A stretch of DNA of 64,000 bases from Cellulomonas composti (GTDB lineage: Bacteria; Actinomycetota; Actinomycetes; Actinomycetales; Cellulomonadaceae), in NCBI RefSeq assembly GCF_007990245.1, contig NZ_BJWG01000003.1, forward strand, positions 1 through 64,000. Direction: 5' to 3'. A model generated the notes under the pieces. It was given only the letters and a program-made list of their open reading frames with translations. It made no database searches and had not been told where the DNA came from. Positions 38,716-48,300 of the stretch are shown piece after piece (within the stretch, counting starts at the first letter, position 1; each line of letters opens with the position of its first letter). The translations under genes and the position numbers were made by a program.

Positions 38716-39297
38716 TCAGCGCCTGCGGCCCTGCGCGAGGGTGCGCATCGCCTTCCAACGCGACATCCCCACGCTGGTCACGCTGCCGGGCGCCGAGGCC
38801 GCCGCGGTCTCGCCGAGGAGCAGGTCCTCGAGCAGGGCCGGGCTGTCCGCCAGGACCAGGCCGGGCGGCAGGTCGTCGTCGCGCGTCCCGCCGATCCAGC
38901 GGCTCGCGGAGATCTGGCCCTCACGTCGCTCGAGCAGGACCACGGGCAGCGTGCGGAGCAGCTTCGAGATCGCGGCGGCGCCCGCCAGCGCGGCCGCCGG
39001 GTCGCGCAGCACCGCGATCGCGCCGACCTGCGACGGCACCGCGTCCACGTCCACGCCCGCGAGCGCGCACGCCGCGGCCAGCGGGTCCGCGACCGCGACC
39101 TGCGTCACGACGAGAGCGACCGACGGGGTCTCCTGCGCCATGAGCCCCGACAGGTCGTCGGGCACGACGATCTCGCCGACCTCGTCCGGCACGTCGGACT
39201 CGTCGGACGCGGCGGACCCGTCGACCTCGGCGGCCTCGTCGGGCGCGGCGGGCTCGTCGGGGACGTCGTCAGGAGCCGGCGGGACCGGCTCGCTCAC
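38716..39297 (-). CDS. Conserved-looking hypothetical protein in the his cluster
   Basis: 193 residues from the GTG at 39297, which overlaps the hisB stop (GTGA). Residues 1-55 are very acidic and disordered (Asp, Glu, Ala, Pro). Residues 60-190 look folded, with a strand-helix pattern ([58 protein letters not shown]). No catalytic motif is recognised. Tight coupling to hisB implies a link to histidine synthesis, but I do not know its function. Confidence 0.75.
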   Translation of the reverse strand: MSEPVPPAPDDVPDEPAAPDEAAEVDGSAASDESDVPDEVGEIVVPDDLSGLMAQETPSVALVVTQVAVADPLAAACALAGVDVDAVPSQVGAIAVLRDPAAALAGAAAISKLLRTLPVVLLERREGQISASRWIGGTRDDDLPPGLVLADSPALLEDLLLGETAAASAPGSVTSVGMSRWKAMRTLAQGRRR

Positions 39298-39911
39298 AGC
39301 GCGCCCTTGGTGGACGGCACGCCGTCGACGCGCGGGTCGAGCGCGACCGCGAAGCGCAGCGCGCGTGCGAGCGCCTTGAACTGCGCCTCGACGATGTGGT
39401 GCGGGTCGCGACCCGCGAGCACCCGCACGTGGATCGAGAACGCCGCGTGGTGCGCGATCGACTCGAGCACGTGCCGCGTCAGCGACCCCGTGAAGTGCCC
39501 GCCGATGAGGTGGTACTCCTGCCCGGGCGGCTCGCCGGTGTGCACCAGGTACGGCCGACCGGACACGTCGACGACGGCCTGCGCGAGCGCCTCGTCGAGC
39601 GGCACCGTGGCGTCGCCGAAGCGCGAGATGCCGCGCTTGTCGCCGAGCGCCTCGCGCAGCGCCTCGCCGAGGCAGATCGCGACGTCCTCGACCGTGTGGT
39701 GCGCGTCGATGTGCGTGTCCCCGGTCGCGCGCACGGTGAGGTCGATGAGCGAGTGCTTGCCGAGGGCCGTGAGCATGTGGTCGTAGAACGGCACGCTGGT
39801 CGAGATCTCGGTGCGACCGGTCCCGTCGAGGTCGACCTCGACGACGACGCTCGACTCGCTCGTCGTGCGCTCGATGCGCGCCGTGCGCGCTGCCTTCGTC
39901 GAAGGACTCAC
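39294..39911 (-). CDS. hisB: Imidazoleglycerol-phosphate dehydratase
   Basis: Sixth step of histidine synthesis; manganese enzyme. 205 residues, stand-alone form without the phosphatase domain of E. coli HisB. Metal-binding motifs [13 protein letters not shown] and [12 protein letters not shown] are intact, with [15 protein letters not shown] and [14 protein letters not shown]. The GTG start overlaps the hisC stop (GTGA), and the stop overlaps the next gene. Confidence 0.96.
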   Translation of the reverse strand: MSPSTKAARTARIERTTSESSVVVEVDLDGTGRTEISTSVPFYDHMLTALGKHSLIDLTVRATGDTHIDAHHTVEDVAICLGEALREALGDKRGISRFGDATVPLDEALAQAVVDVSGRPYLVHTGEPPGQEYHLIGGHFTGSLTRHVLESIAHHAAFSIHVRVLAGRDPHHIVEAQFKALARALRFAVALDPRVDGVPSTKGAL

Positions 39912-41038
39912 AGTCCCGCCACCTCCACCAGGGCGTCCTTGAACGCCTGCGTCTCGTGCGGTGTGCCGACCGACACCCGCAGCCATCCCGGCGGCCCGAC
40001 CTCGCGGATGAGCACGCCTCGCTCCAGCAGACCCTGCCAGAGCGCCGACCTGTCGTCGAACGTCCCGAACAGCACGAAGTTCGCATCCGAGTCCGCGACC
40101 TGCAGACCTCGTTCCCGCAGCCAGCCGACGAGCGCGTCCCGCTCCTCGCGCAGCGCGCCGACCTGAGCCATCAGCTCGCCCGAGTGCGCGAGCGCGGCGC
40201 GTGCGACCGCCTGCGTGACCCCCGACAGGTGGTACGGCAACCGCACGACGCGCAGCGCGTCGACCAGCGCCGGCGCGGCCGCGAGGTAGCCGACGCGCGC
40301 ACCCGCGAGCCCGAACGCCTTGGACATCGTGCGGCTGACCGCGAGGTGCGGGTGGTCCGCGAGCAGCTCGAGCGCGCTCGGCGTCCCGCGCCGGCGGAAC
40401 TCGCCGTACGCCTCGTCGACGACGACGACGCAGCCGCCGGGGATGCGCGCGGCCTCGTCGAGCACCGCGAGCACGGTCGACGCGGGCAGCGCGGTGCCCG
40501 TGGGGTTGTTCGGGCTGGCCAGCAGCACGACCGAGGGCGCGTGCCGCCGGATCGTCGCACGCGCCTCGTCGGGGTCGAGGCTGAAGTCCTCCTCGCGCCG
40601 CCCGAGCACCCAGCCCGTGCTCGTGTCGCGCGCGTACTCGGGGTACATCGAGTACGTCGGCGCGAACGACAGCGCGGTGCGACCGGGGCCGCCGAACGCC
40701 TGCAGCAGGTGCAGCATGACCTCGTTGGACCCGTTGGCGGCCCACAGCTGCTCGGGCGCGAGTCTCACGCCGGACTCGACGAGCAGGTAGGCCGCGAGGT
40801 CCTCGCGCAGCGCGAGGAAGTCCCGGTCGGGATACCGGTTGAGCCCGCGCGTCGCCTCGGTCACCGCGGCGGCGACGTCCGCCACGACCGCCTCCGACGG
40901 CGGATACGGGTTCTCGTTCACGTTGAGCCGGTACGGCACGTCGAGCTGCGGTGCGCCGTACGGTTCCAGCCCGACGATCTCGGGGCGCAGCGGAAGAGCG
41001 GGGCGGTCCGGGGCGGGACGGTCCAGGTCGGCGGTCAC
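39908..41038 (-). CDS. hisC: Histidinol-phosphate aminotransferase
   Basis: PLP-dependent class II aminotransferase. 376 residues. The PLP lysine lies in [42 protein letters not shown] and [10 protein letters not shown] are also typical. The GTG at 41038 starts right after a TAGACT hexamer plus six bases, so the message is probably leaderless. It heads the unit hisC-hisB-hypothetical. hisD, usually directly upstream, is displaced by an oppositely oriented alcohol dehydrogenase gene. Confidence 0.95.
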   Translation of the reverse strand: MTADLDRPAPDRPALPLRPEIVGLEPYGAPQLDVPYRLNVNENPYPPSEAVVADVAAAVTEATRGLNRYPDRDFLALREDLAAYLLVESGVRLAPEQLWAANGSNEVMLHLLQAFGGPGRTALSFAPTYSMYPEYARDTSTGWVLGRREEDFSLDPDEARATIRRHAPSVVLLASPNNPTGTALPASTVLAVLDEAARIPGGCVVVVDEAYGEFRRRGTPSALELLADHPHLAVSRTMSKAFGLAGARVGYLAAAPALVDALRVVRLPYHLSGVTQAVARAALAHSGELMAQVGALREERDALVGWLRERGLQVADSDANFVLFGTFDDRSALWQGLLERGVLIREVGPPGWLRVSVGTPHETQAFKDALVEVAGL

Positions 41039-41044
41039 GCGGTG

Positions 41045-41050
41045 AGTCTA
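41045..41050 (-). promoter_or_regulatory. -10 box of leaderless hisC
   Basis: TAGACT on the minus strand, followed by exactly six bases and the hisC GTG at 41038. The -35 region is poor. It matches the dnaE and lspA arrangements base for base in the hexamer. Confidence 0.6.
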
Positions 41051-41176
41051 GGGAACACAGACAGGGACGATCGTCCCCGCGCGTCCGATGGGATTGCGGC
41101 CTAGCGTCGAGGTACGGACCGCTACGACGGGTCCTACGCTCGCCGACGGCCGTGCCGAACGTCGAGGAGGACGCTC

Positions 41177-42205
41177 ATGAGCACCATGAAGGCTGCTGTC
41201 GTGCGCTCGTTCACCGACGACCTGGACGTGACGGAGATCGAGGTCCCCACGCCCGGGCCCTACGAGGCCCTCGTCCGGGTGGAGTACTCGGGCGTGTGCC
41301 ACACCGACCTGCACGCGGCGCACGGCGACTGGCCGGTCAAGCCGACGCCGCCGTTCGTGCCGGGTCACGAAGGCGCGGGCACGGTCGTCGCGATCGGTGA
41401 CCGTGTGACGCGCGTCGCGGAGGGCGACCGCGTCGGCAACGCGTGGCTGTGGTCGGCCTGCGGAGAGTGCGAGTACTGCGAGACGGGCTGGGAGACGCTC
41501 TGCCCGAACCAGCGCAACGGCGGGTACGCCGTCGACGGGTCGTTCGGCCAGTACATGCTCGTCGACTCCCGGTACTGCCCGATCATCCCCGACGGCGTCT
41601 CGATGGCGGCGGTCGCGCCGATCCTGTGCGCGGGAGTCACCGTGTACAAGGGGCTCAAGCGGACCGACACGAAGCCCGGCGACTGGGTGCTGGTGTCCGG
41701 CGTCGGCGGCCTGGGGCACATCGCGGTGCAGTACGCGATCGCGATGGGCCGTCGGGTCGCGGCGGTCGACGTCGACGAGTCCAAGCTCGCGCTCGCGCGC
41801 AAGCACGGCGCCGAGGTCACCGTGAACGCCTCGATGTCCGACGACCCCGCGGCCGAGCTGCAGGGGCTGACGGGTGGCGGCGTGCACGGCGCGCTCGTCA
41901 CCGCCGTCAACGGGCACGCGTTCCCGCAGGCCGTCGGTGCGCTGCGTCGCGGCGGGACCGTCTCGCTCGTGGGGCTGCCGCCGGAGTCGTTCCCGCTGGA
42001 CATCTTCACGACCGTGCTGTTCGGCCTCACCGTGCGCGGGTCGATCGTCGGGACGCGCAAGGACATGGCCGAGGCGATCGACTTCTTCGTGCGCGGCAAG
42101 ATCGACCCGACCTACACCGTGCGTCCGCTGGACGACATCAACGCGATCTTCGCGGAGATGCAGGCAGGTCGGATCGACGGCCGCGTCGTGATGGACATGT
42201 CCTGA
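41177..42205 (+). CDS. Zinc-dependent alcohol dehydrogenase (AdhP-like)
   Basis: NAD-dependent medium-chain alcohol dehydrogenase. 342 residues. Catalytic zinc ligands in GVCHTDLHAAHGDWP (Cys, near 38) and [13 protein letters not shown] (His-Glu, near 61). Structural zinc cysteines in CGECEYCETGWETLC (about 92-106). Rossmann motif VSGVGGLGHIAVQYA. Ethanol or a related alcohol is the likely substrate. ATG with a strong GAGGAGG site. It lies between hisC and hisD on the opposite strand, which suggests later insertion into the histidine cluster. Confidence 0.93.
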   Translation: MSTMKAAVVRSFTDDLDVTEIEVPTPGPYEALVRVEYSGVCHTDLHAAHGDWPVKPTPPFVPGHEGAGTVVAIGDRVTRVAEGDRVGNAWLWSACGECEYCETGWETLCPNQRNGGYAVDGSFGQYMLVDSRYCPIIPDGVSMAAVAPILCAGVTVYKGLKRTDTKPGDWVLVSGVGGLGHIAVQYAIAMGRRVAAVDVDESKLALARKHGAEVTVNASMSDDPAAELQGLTGGGVHGALVTAVNGHAFPQAVGALRRGGTVSLVGLPPESFPLDIFTTVLFGLTVRGSIVGTRKDMAEAIDFFVRGKIDPTYTVRPLDDINAIFAEMQAGRIDGRVVMDMS

Positions 42206-42249
42206 CGAACTGGTCCCGACGAACGGGTCCGACGAGGCCGTCCGCGCCG

Positions 42250-43572
42250 TCAGAAGCGTGCGCGGACGGCGTCGCCGTGCGCGGGCAGGCCCTCGGCGTC
42301 CGCGAGCGTGACGATCCGGTCGGCGACCTGCGCCAGCGCGTCGGCGTCGTACTCGATCACCTGCACGGCCCGGACGAACGAGTGCACACCGAGCCCGCTC
42401 GCGTAGTGCGAGCAGCCACCGGTCGGCAGGACGTGGTTCGAGCCCGCCATGTAGTCGCCCAGCGACACGGGTGAGAACGGCCCGACGAAGATCGCGCCCG
42501 CGCTCGTCACGCGGTCGGCCCACGCCGCGGCGTCGACGGTCTGGATCTCGAGGTGCTCGGCGCCGTACGCGTTGACGACGTCCAGGCCCGCCTCGAGGTC
42601 GTCGACGAGCACGATCGCGGACTGCGAGCCGTCGAGCGCGGTCGCGACGCGGCCCCGGTGGAACGTCGCCTCGACGAGGTCGACGAGCTTGGCCTCGACC
42701 GCCCCGGCGAGCTCGACGCTCGGCGTCACGAGCACCGCTGCGGCCAGCGGGTCGTGCTCGGCCTGGCTGACCAGGTCGGCGGCGACGTGCACCGCGTCTG
42801 CCGTGCCGTCGGCGAGCACCGCGATCTCGGTGGGCCCGGCTTCCGCGTCGATGCCGACGAGCCCGCGCACCAGGCGCTTGGCGGCCGCGACGTAGACGTT
42901 GCCGGGGCCTGTGATGACGTCGACCGGCTCGCACAGCGTCTCGTCGTCCACCTCGTCGCTGCCCGCGGCCCCGTACGCGAACATCGCCACGGCCTGCGCG
43001 CCGCCGACCGCGTAGACCTCGTCGACGCCCAGCAGCGCACACGTCGCCATGACGACCTCGTCCGGCAGCCCGTCGTGGTCCTTCTGCGGCGGGCTCGCGA
43101 CCGCGAGCGAACCGACGCCCGCCGCCTGCGCCGCGACGACGTTCATCACGACCGACGACGGGTACACCGCCAGCCCGCCCGGAACGTAGAGACCGACGCG
43201 CCGCACGGGGATCCAGCGCTGGCGGACGGTGGCACCGGGCGCGACCTGCACCGCGAAGTCCGCGGGCCGCTGTGCGGCGTGCACCTGCCGGACCCGTCGG
43301 ATCGTCTCGTCGAGCGCGACCCGCACGTCGGGGTCGAGCGACTCGACCGCCTGCTGCAGCACCGCGACGGGGACGCGCACGTGCTGCGGCCGCACACCGT
43401 CGAACCGCTCGGCCAGGTCACGCAGCGCCGCGGCGCCCTGGGCGCGCACGAGCGCGAGGATCGGGGCGACCGTCTCGGCGGCGTGCTCGACGTCGACCTC
43501 CGCACGAGGCAGCACCTCGAGGAGCTCACGTCGGGACAGCACGCGACCACGCAGGTCGATCCGGGAGATCAT
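42250..43572 (-). CDS. hisD: Histidinol dehydrogenase
   Basis: Last two steps of histidine synthesis (histidinol to histidine), zinc enzyme. 440 residues. Signature [20 protein letters not shown] is clear, as are [20 protein letters not shown] and the C-terminal [19 protein letters not shown]. The ATG at 43572 is preceded by TAGGGT plus six bases, indicating a leaderless transcript with its own promoter. Its 3' end converges on the alcohol dehydrogenase gene. Confidence 0.96.
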   Translation of the reverse strand: MISRIDLRGRVLSRRELLEVLPRAEVDVEHAAETVAPILALVRAQGAAALRDLAERFDGVRPQHVRVPVAVLQQAVESLDPDVRVALDETIRRVRQVHAAQRPADFAVQVAPGATVRQRWIPVRRVGLYVPGGLAVYPSSVVMNVVAAQAAGVGSLAVASPPQKDHDGLPDEVVMATCALLGVDEVYAVGGAQAVAMFAYGAAGSDEVDDETLCEPVDVITGPGNVYVAAAKRLVRGLVGIDAEAGPTEIAVLADGTADAVHVAADLVSQAEHDPLAAAVLVTPSVELAGAVEAKLVDLVEATFHRGRVATALDGSQSAIVLVDDLEAGLDVVNAYGAEHLEIQTVDAAAWADRVTSAGAIFVGPFSPVSLGDYMAGSNHVLPTGGCSHYASGLGVHSFVRAVQVIEYDADALAQVADRIVTLADAEGLPAHGDAVRARF

Positions 43573-43578
43573 CCGACC

Positions 43579-43584
43579 ACCCTA
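43579..43584 (-). promoter_or_regulatory. -10 box of leaderless hisD
   Basis: TAGGGT on the minus strand, then six bases, then the hisD ATG at 43572. pdxH has the same hexamer and spacing. Confidence 0.58.
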
Positions 43585-43650
43585 GCGAGGCAGCGCCGAG
43601 GCGAAGGTGCCCGTCCAGCCTCGACGATTGCCCGGCGTCGCACGGTCCGG

Positions 43651-43656
43651 CAGGTT
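43651..43656 (+). promoter_or_regulatory. Candidate -10 box for the gene at 43663
   Basis: CAGGTT on the plus strand, six bases before the ATG at 43663. It fits the leaderless spacing seen nearby but starts with C rather than T, so it is a weaker case. Confidence 0.4.
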
Positions 43657-43662
43657 GGGACC

Positions 43663-44328
43663 ATGACCGAGAACCTCCCTGCCCTGACCTTCACCGGCAC
43701 GCTCGACCGGGCCGCGATCGACGCCGCCACCCGGGTCGTGGTCGATCTCGTCGCGCGCCCCGAGGTCGCGGCCGCCTGGGACGAGCCGTCGGCATGCGAG
43801 GGCATGAGCGTCGGGGCCCTCACGTGGCACCTGGTCAACCAGCCGCAGCGGGCGGTCGAAGTCATCGAGGGGCACCCCGGCACCGGACCCGTCGTGTCGG
43901 TCGACCAGCACTACGCGCATGCGGCCTGGATCCAGCAGGACCTCGACGGTCCCGCGAACGTCGGCGTCCGCGAGCGCGGCGAGACCCAGGCGCTGGCCGG
44001 ACCAGCCGCGGCCGTCGCGGCCGTGCGCGAGGCGAGCGCGCGGCTCGGACCCGTGCTCGCCGCCGCGCCGGCGAGCGTGACCGCACCGTGGCAGAGCCTC
44101 ACCCTGAGCACCGACGACTTCCTGGTCACGCGGCTCATGGAGATGGTCGTGCACAGCGACGACCTCGCGGCGAGCGTGGGCCTGCAGACGCCGACGTTCC
44201 CCGCGGCGGTGATCGGACCCGTCGTCACGCTGCTCACCGACCTGGCACTGCGCCGGCACGGCCAGACCGCCGTGGTGCGCACTCTGTCCCGGCCGCAGCG
44301 CGCGCCGGAGTCGATCAGCGCGTTCTGA
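43663..44328 (+). CDS. DinB/maleylpyruvate isomerase-like (MDMPI) family protein
   Basis: 221 residues. N-terminal helical domain with DEPSACEGMSVGALTWHLVN, and a later block VTRLMEMVVHSDDLAASVGL, with His residues in the metal positions used by mycothiol-dependent enzymes of the DinB/MDMPI fold. These often use mycothiol for detoxification or isomerisation. The substrate is unknown. Its stop lies six bases from the convergent pdxH stop. Confidence 0.78.
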   Translation: MTENLPALTFTGTLDRAAIDAATRVVVDLVARPEVAAAWDEPSACEGMSVGALTWHLVNQPQRAVEVIEGHPGTGPVVSVDQHYAHAAWIQQDLDGPANVGVRERGETQALAGPAAAVAAVREASARLGPVLAAAPASVTAPWQSLTLSTDDFLVTRLMEMVVHSDDLAASVGLQTPTFPAAVIGPVVTLLTDLALRRHGQTAVVRTLSRPQRAPESISAF

Positions 44329-44334
44329 CCGGTC

Positions 44335-44997
44335 TCACGGCCAGAGCAGTCCGGTGACCCAGCCGTCGGCGCGTCGGCGGTAGACCCACCGGGTCGCGCC
44401 CCGCCCCGGGACGGACTCCCAGAACTCGACCTCGTCGGCCGTGAGCGCGTAGGCCGACCAGGACTCGTCGAGCACGCTCGGGTCGGCCTCGGCACGGGCG
44501 AGCGCGTCGTCGTACGCCCGCTGGAGCGTCTCCGTCGAGTCCAGCGGTTCGCTCTGGGGACCCGCGAGCGAGCCCGCACGCGACTGCGGCGGCCGCGCGG
44601 CGAAGTCACGCGCACCGGCCTGCGCCGGCGCCCGACGGACGCATCCCGTGACCCTGACCTGGCGGCCGAGCGCCGGCCAGAAGAACGTGAGAGCGGCGTG
44701 CGGGTTCTGCTCGAGCGCACGACCCTTGGGACCCGCCGACGACGAGGCGAACCACCAGTCGTCGCCGACGACGTCCTTGACGGTCAGCGTGCGCGCCGTG
44801 ACGACGCCGTCGCCGTCGGCGGTCGACAGCACCGCCGCCTGCGCGCCCGGGGCGCCGACCTCGACCGCCTCGTCGAGCCACCGCGAGAACAGGTCGACCG
44901 GTGTCGCGGGTGCGGTCGCCGGGTCGAGCTGGACGCGGCCGTCCGCGAACCCGGCCGGGAAGGTGGGCAACGCCCGCAGGCGCTCGCGCATGCTCAT
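44335..44997 (-). CDS. pdxH: Pyridoxamine/pyridoxine 5'-phosphate oxidase-like protein
   Basis: FMN-dependent oxidase of PLP synthesis or salvage. 220 residues. FMN-binding segment with VVTARTLTVKDVVGDDWWFA, then SSAGPKGRALEQNPHAALTF and FFWPALGRQVRVTGCV; C-terminal dimerisation region ends in WVYRRRADGWVTGLLWP, where classic PdxH has RL-P. This slight change leaves some doubt whether it is PdxH itself or a close paralogue. The ATG follows TAGGGT plus six bases, leaderless. Confidence 0.85.
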   Translation of the reverse strand: MSMRERLRALPTFPAGFADGRVQLDPATAPATPVDLFSRWLDEAVEVGAPGAQAAVLSTADGDGVVTARTLTVKDVVGDDWWFASSSAGPKGRALEQNPHAALTFFWPALGRQVRVTGCVRRAPAQAGARDFAARPPQSRAGSLAGPQSEPLDSTETLQRAYDDALARAEADPSVLDESWSAYALTADEVEFWESVPGRGATRWVYRRRADGWVTGLLWP

Positions 44998-45003
44998 CGT
45001 GCG

Positions 45004-45009
45004 ACCCTA
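45004..45009 (-). promoter_or_regulatory. -10 box of leaderless pdxH
   Basis: TAGGGT on the minus strand, six bases before the pdxH ATG at 44997. It shares a 57-base divergent gap with the S4 gene promoter. Confidence 0.58.
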
Positions 45010-45042
45010 CCGACCGCGTCGCGCGAGGCCCCGCGGACCCGG

Positions 45043-45048
45043 CAGACT
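45043..45048 (+). promoter_or_regulatory. Candidate -10 box of the S4-domain gene
   Basis: CAGACT on the plus strand, six bases before the ATG at 45055. It is divergent from the pdxH box 34 bases away. Confidence 0.45.
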
Positions 45049-45054
45049 GGGCGG

Positions 45055-45288
45055 ATGCCCGGTCCAGCCGCACCCGAGGTGCCGATCCGCGACGACATGA
45101 TCCGCCTCGGCCAGTTCCTGAAGCTGGCCGGCCTCGCGGAGTCCGGCGCCGACGCCCGGGCGCTGCTCGAGGACGGCGGTGTGCGCGTCAACGGCGAGCC
45201 CGAGCAGCGCCGTGGCCGGCAGCTCGTCCGCGGTGACGAGATCGAGGTCTCGCTGCCCGGCGGCGTCGAACGCGCCGTCGTCGCGTAG
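45055..45288 (+). CDS. Small S4-domain RNA-binding protein
   Basis: 77 residues made almost entirely of an S4 RNA-binding fold: IRLGQFLKLAGLAESGADAR, then EDGGVRVNGEPEQRRGRQL and GDEIEVSLPGG. It resembles the YbcJ/RqcP-like single-S4 proteins, some of which act on stalled 50S subunits. The RNA target here is unknown. ATG chosen at 45055 because the S4 domain follows shortly after and a -10-like box lies six bases upstream. Confidence 0.85.
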   Translation: MPGPAAPEVPIRDDMIRLGQFLKLAGLAESGADARALLEDGGVRVNGEPEQRRGRQLVRGDEIEVSLPGGVERAVVA

Positions 45289-45331
45289 CCGCCGCGCCCG
45301 CTCGGCGCGACCGGCAGGTCAGGACCTCAGC

Positions 45332-45371
45332 CGCTCAGGGCAACAGGCGCTCAGGGCAACAGCCGCTCAGG
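45332..45371. repeat. 16-bp repeats around the dnaE stop
   Basis: On the minus strand CCTGAGCG recurs every 16 bases, starting with the copy that contains the dnaE TGA stop. Between the copies the 8-base spacer is mostly the same (GCTGTTGC or CCTGTTGC). Confidence 0.8.
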
Positions 45372-48300
45372 ACGTCAGGCAGCTCGGCCCGAGCAGGGCC
45401 TTGAGGTCGCCGAACAGCGACGGTGAACGCTCGACGCGCAGTCCGTCGCCCAGCCGCATCACCGTCGCACGGCCCGGCGACGTCAGTCGCAGGTGGACCT
45501 CGGTGACCCCCGGGTGCGTCGAGAGCACCTCGCGCAGGCGCTCGACGAGCGGCGTGGTGCAGCGCGCGACCGGGAGGGTCACGAGGATCGGCGAGTCGGC
45601 GGTGACCGACACGTCCGGGAGCGTGACCTCGATCGCCTGCAGCTGCATGCTCTCGTCACGCCGCCGCACGCGGCCCTTGACCACGACGACCGTGTCCTCG
45701 GCCAGCACGGTCGAGTAGGCGACGTACGTCTCGCCGAAGAAGAGCACGTCGACCGCACCCTCCATGTCCTCGATCGTGACCTGCGCCCAGGCGTTGCCCT
45801 GCTTCGACATCTTGCGCTGCAGGCTCGTCACGAGCCCGGCGATCACGACCGTCGAGCCGTCCGGGCGCTCCAGGTCGGCATTCAGCGTCGCGAGCGACAC
45901 GTCGGCGGCGGCAGCGAGCACGTGCTCGAGCCCGGACAGCGGGTGGTCCGAGACGTACAGGCCGAGCATCTCGCGCTCGAACGCGAGCCGTTGCTTCTTG
46001 TCCCAGTCCGGCAGGTCGGGGATGGTCACCGAGAAGCCCGGACCGGCGTCGGCTCCCAGCACGTCCGCGAACAGGTCGAACTGGCCCTCGGCCTCCTTGC
46101 GCTTGACCCCGATCACGGCGTCGACGGCCTGCTCGTGCACCAGGAGCAACGCGCGACGGGCGTGGCCGAGCGAGTCGAACGCGCCCGCCTTGATGAGCGA
46201 CTCGATGGTGCGCTTGTTGCACACGACCGCCGGCACCTTGTCGAGGAAGTCGGTGAACGAGGCGAACGCACCCTTGGCCTCGCGCGTCGCGACGATCGCG
46301 TCCACGACGTTCGCACCGACGTTGCGCACCGCGGTCAGGCCGAACCGGATGTCGGTACCGACCGCCGTGAAGTTCGCGGACGACGCGTTCACGTCGGGCG
46401 GCAGGACCGTGATGCCCATGTGACGGCACTCGCCCAGGTAGAGCGCCGACTTGTCCTTGTCGTCGCGCACGCTGGTGAGCAGCGCGGCCATGTACTCGCC
46501 CTGGTAGTGCGCCTTGAGGTACGCCGTCCAGTACGAGATCAGCCCGTACGCGGCGGTGTGCGCCTTGTTGAACGCGTAGTCGGCGAACGACTCGAGCACG
46601 TTCCACAGCGCCTGCTGCGCACCCGACGAGAACCCGCGCTCGGTCATCCCGCCGAAGAAGTCGGCCTGCTGCTTGTCCAGCTCCGACTTCTTCTTCTTGC
46701 CCATCGCGCGTCGCAGCACGTCGGCCTGGCCGAGCGAGAACCCGGCGACCTTCTGCGCCGTGGCCATGACCTGCTCCTGGTAGACGATCAGGCCGTAGGT
46801 CGTGTCCAGGATCTCCGCGAGCGGCTCCGCCAGCTCGGGGTGGATCGGCGTGCTCTCCTGCTGGCCGTTCTTGCGCAGCGCGTAGTTGGTGTGCGAGTTC
46901 ACGCCCATCGGACCTGGGCGGTACAGGGCCAGGACCGCCGAGATGTCCTCGAAGTTGTCGGGCTTCATCAGGCGCAGCAGCGAGCGCATCGGCCCGCCGT
47001 CGAGCTGGAACACGCCCAGCGTGTCGCCGCGGGCCAGGAGCTGGTAGCTCTCGACGTCGTCGAGCTCGAGATCCTCCAGGACGAGCGGGGCCTTGCCGTT
47101 CATCACGATGTTCTCGAGCGCGTCGTCGAGGATCGTGAGGTTGCGCAGCCCGAGGAAGTCCATCTTGATCAGGCCGAGGGCCTCGGACGTCGGGTAGTCG
47201 AACTGCGTGATCACCGCGCCGTCCTGCGGGCGGCGCATGATCGGGATGATGTCGATCAGCGGGTCGCTCGACATGATCACGCCGGCCGCGTGCACGCCCC
47301 ACTGCCGCTTCAGGCCCTCGATGCCCTTGGCCAGCTCGACGACCCGCTGCGCGTCCGGGTCGGCCGCGTGCAGCTGGCGGAACTCCTCGGCCTCGTGGTG
47401 GCGCGGGTCCGCCGGGTCGAAGATGCCCGTGAGGCTGATGTCCTTGCCCATGATCGCGGGCGGCATCGCCTTGGTGAGCTTCTCCCCCATCGCGAACGGG
47501 AAGCCCAGCAGCCGCGACGAGTCCTTGAGCGCCTGCTTGGCCTTGATCGTGCCGTAGGTGACGATCTGCGCGACCCGGTCCTCGCCGTACTTCTCGGTGA
47601 CGTACCGGATGACCTCGCCCCGCCGACGCTCGTCGAAGTCGACGTCGAAGTCGGGCATCGAGACCCGGTCCGGGTTGAGGAACCGCTCGAAGATCAGACC
47701 GTGCCGCAGCGGGTCGAGGTCGGTGATCCGCATCGCGTACGCGGCCATCGACCCGGCGCCCGACCCACGGCCCGGACCCACCCGGATCCCGTTGTCCTTG
47801 GCCCAGTTGATGAAGTCCGCGACGACGAGGAAGTACCCCGGGAAGCCCATCTGGGTGATGACGTCGGTCTCGTAGTCCGCCTGGCGGCGCACGTCGTCGG
47901 GGATCCCCGCCGGGTAGCGCTCACGCAGGCCGTTCTCGACCTCCTTGACGAACCAGCTCGTCTCGTCCTCACCGGGCGGGCACGGGTAGTTCGGCATGTA
48001 GTTGGCGCTCGTGTTGAACGAGACCTCGCACTGCTCGGCGATGAGCAGCGTGTTGTCGCACGCCTCGGGCAGCTCGGCCCAGGTGCGGCGCATCTCCTGC
48101 GCCGACTTCACGTAGTACCCGGACCCCTGGAACGCGAAGCGCGTGCCGCCCTGCTCGTACGTCGGCTCGGTCAGCGCCGAGCCCGAGTTCACCGCGAGCA
48201 ACGCCTCCTGCGCGCCCGCGTCCTCCTCCTTGACGTAGTGCAGGTCGTTCGTCGCGAGCAGCGGCGCACCGATCGCCTCGGCGAGCCGCAGCAGGTCCTT

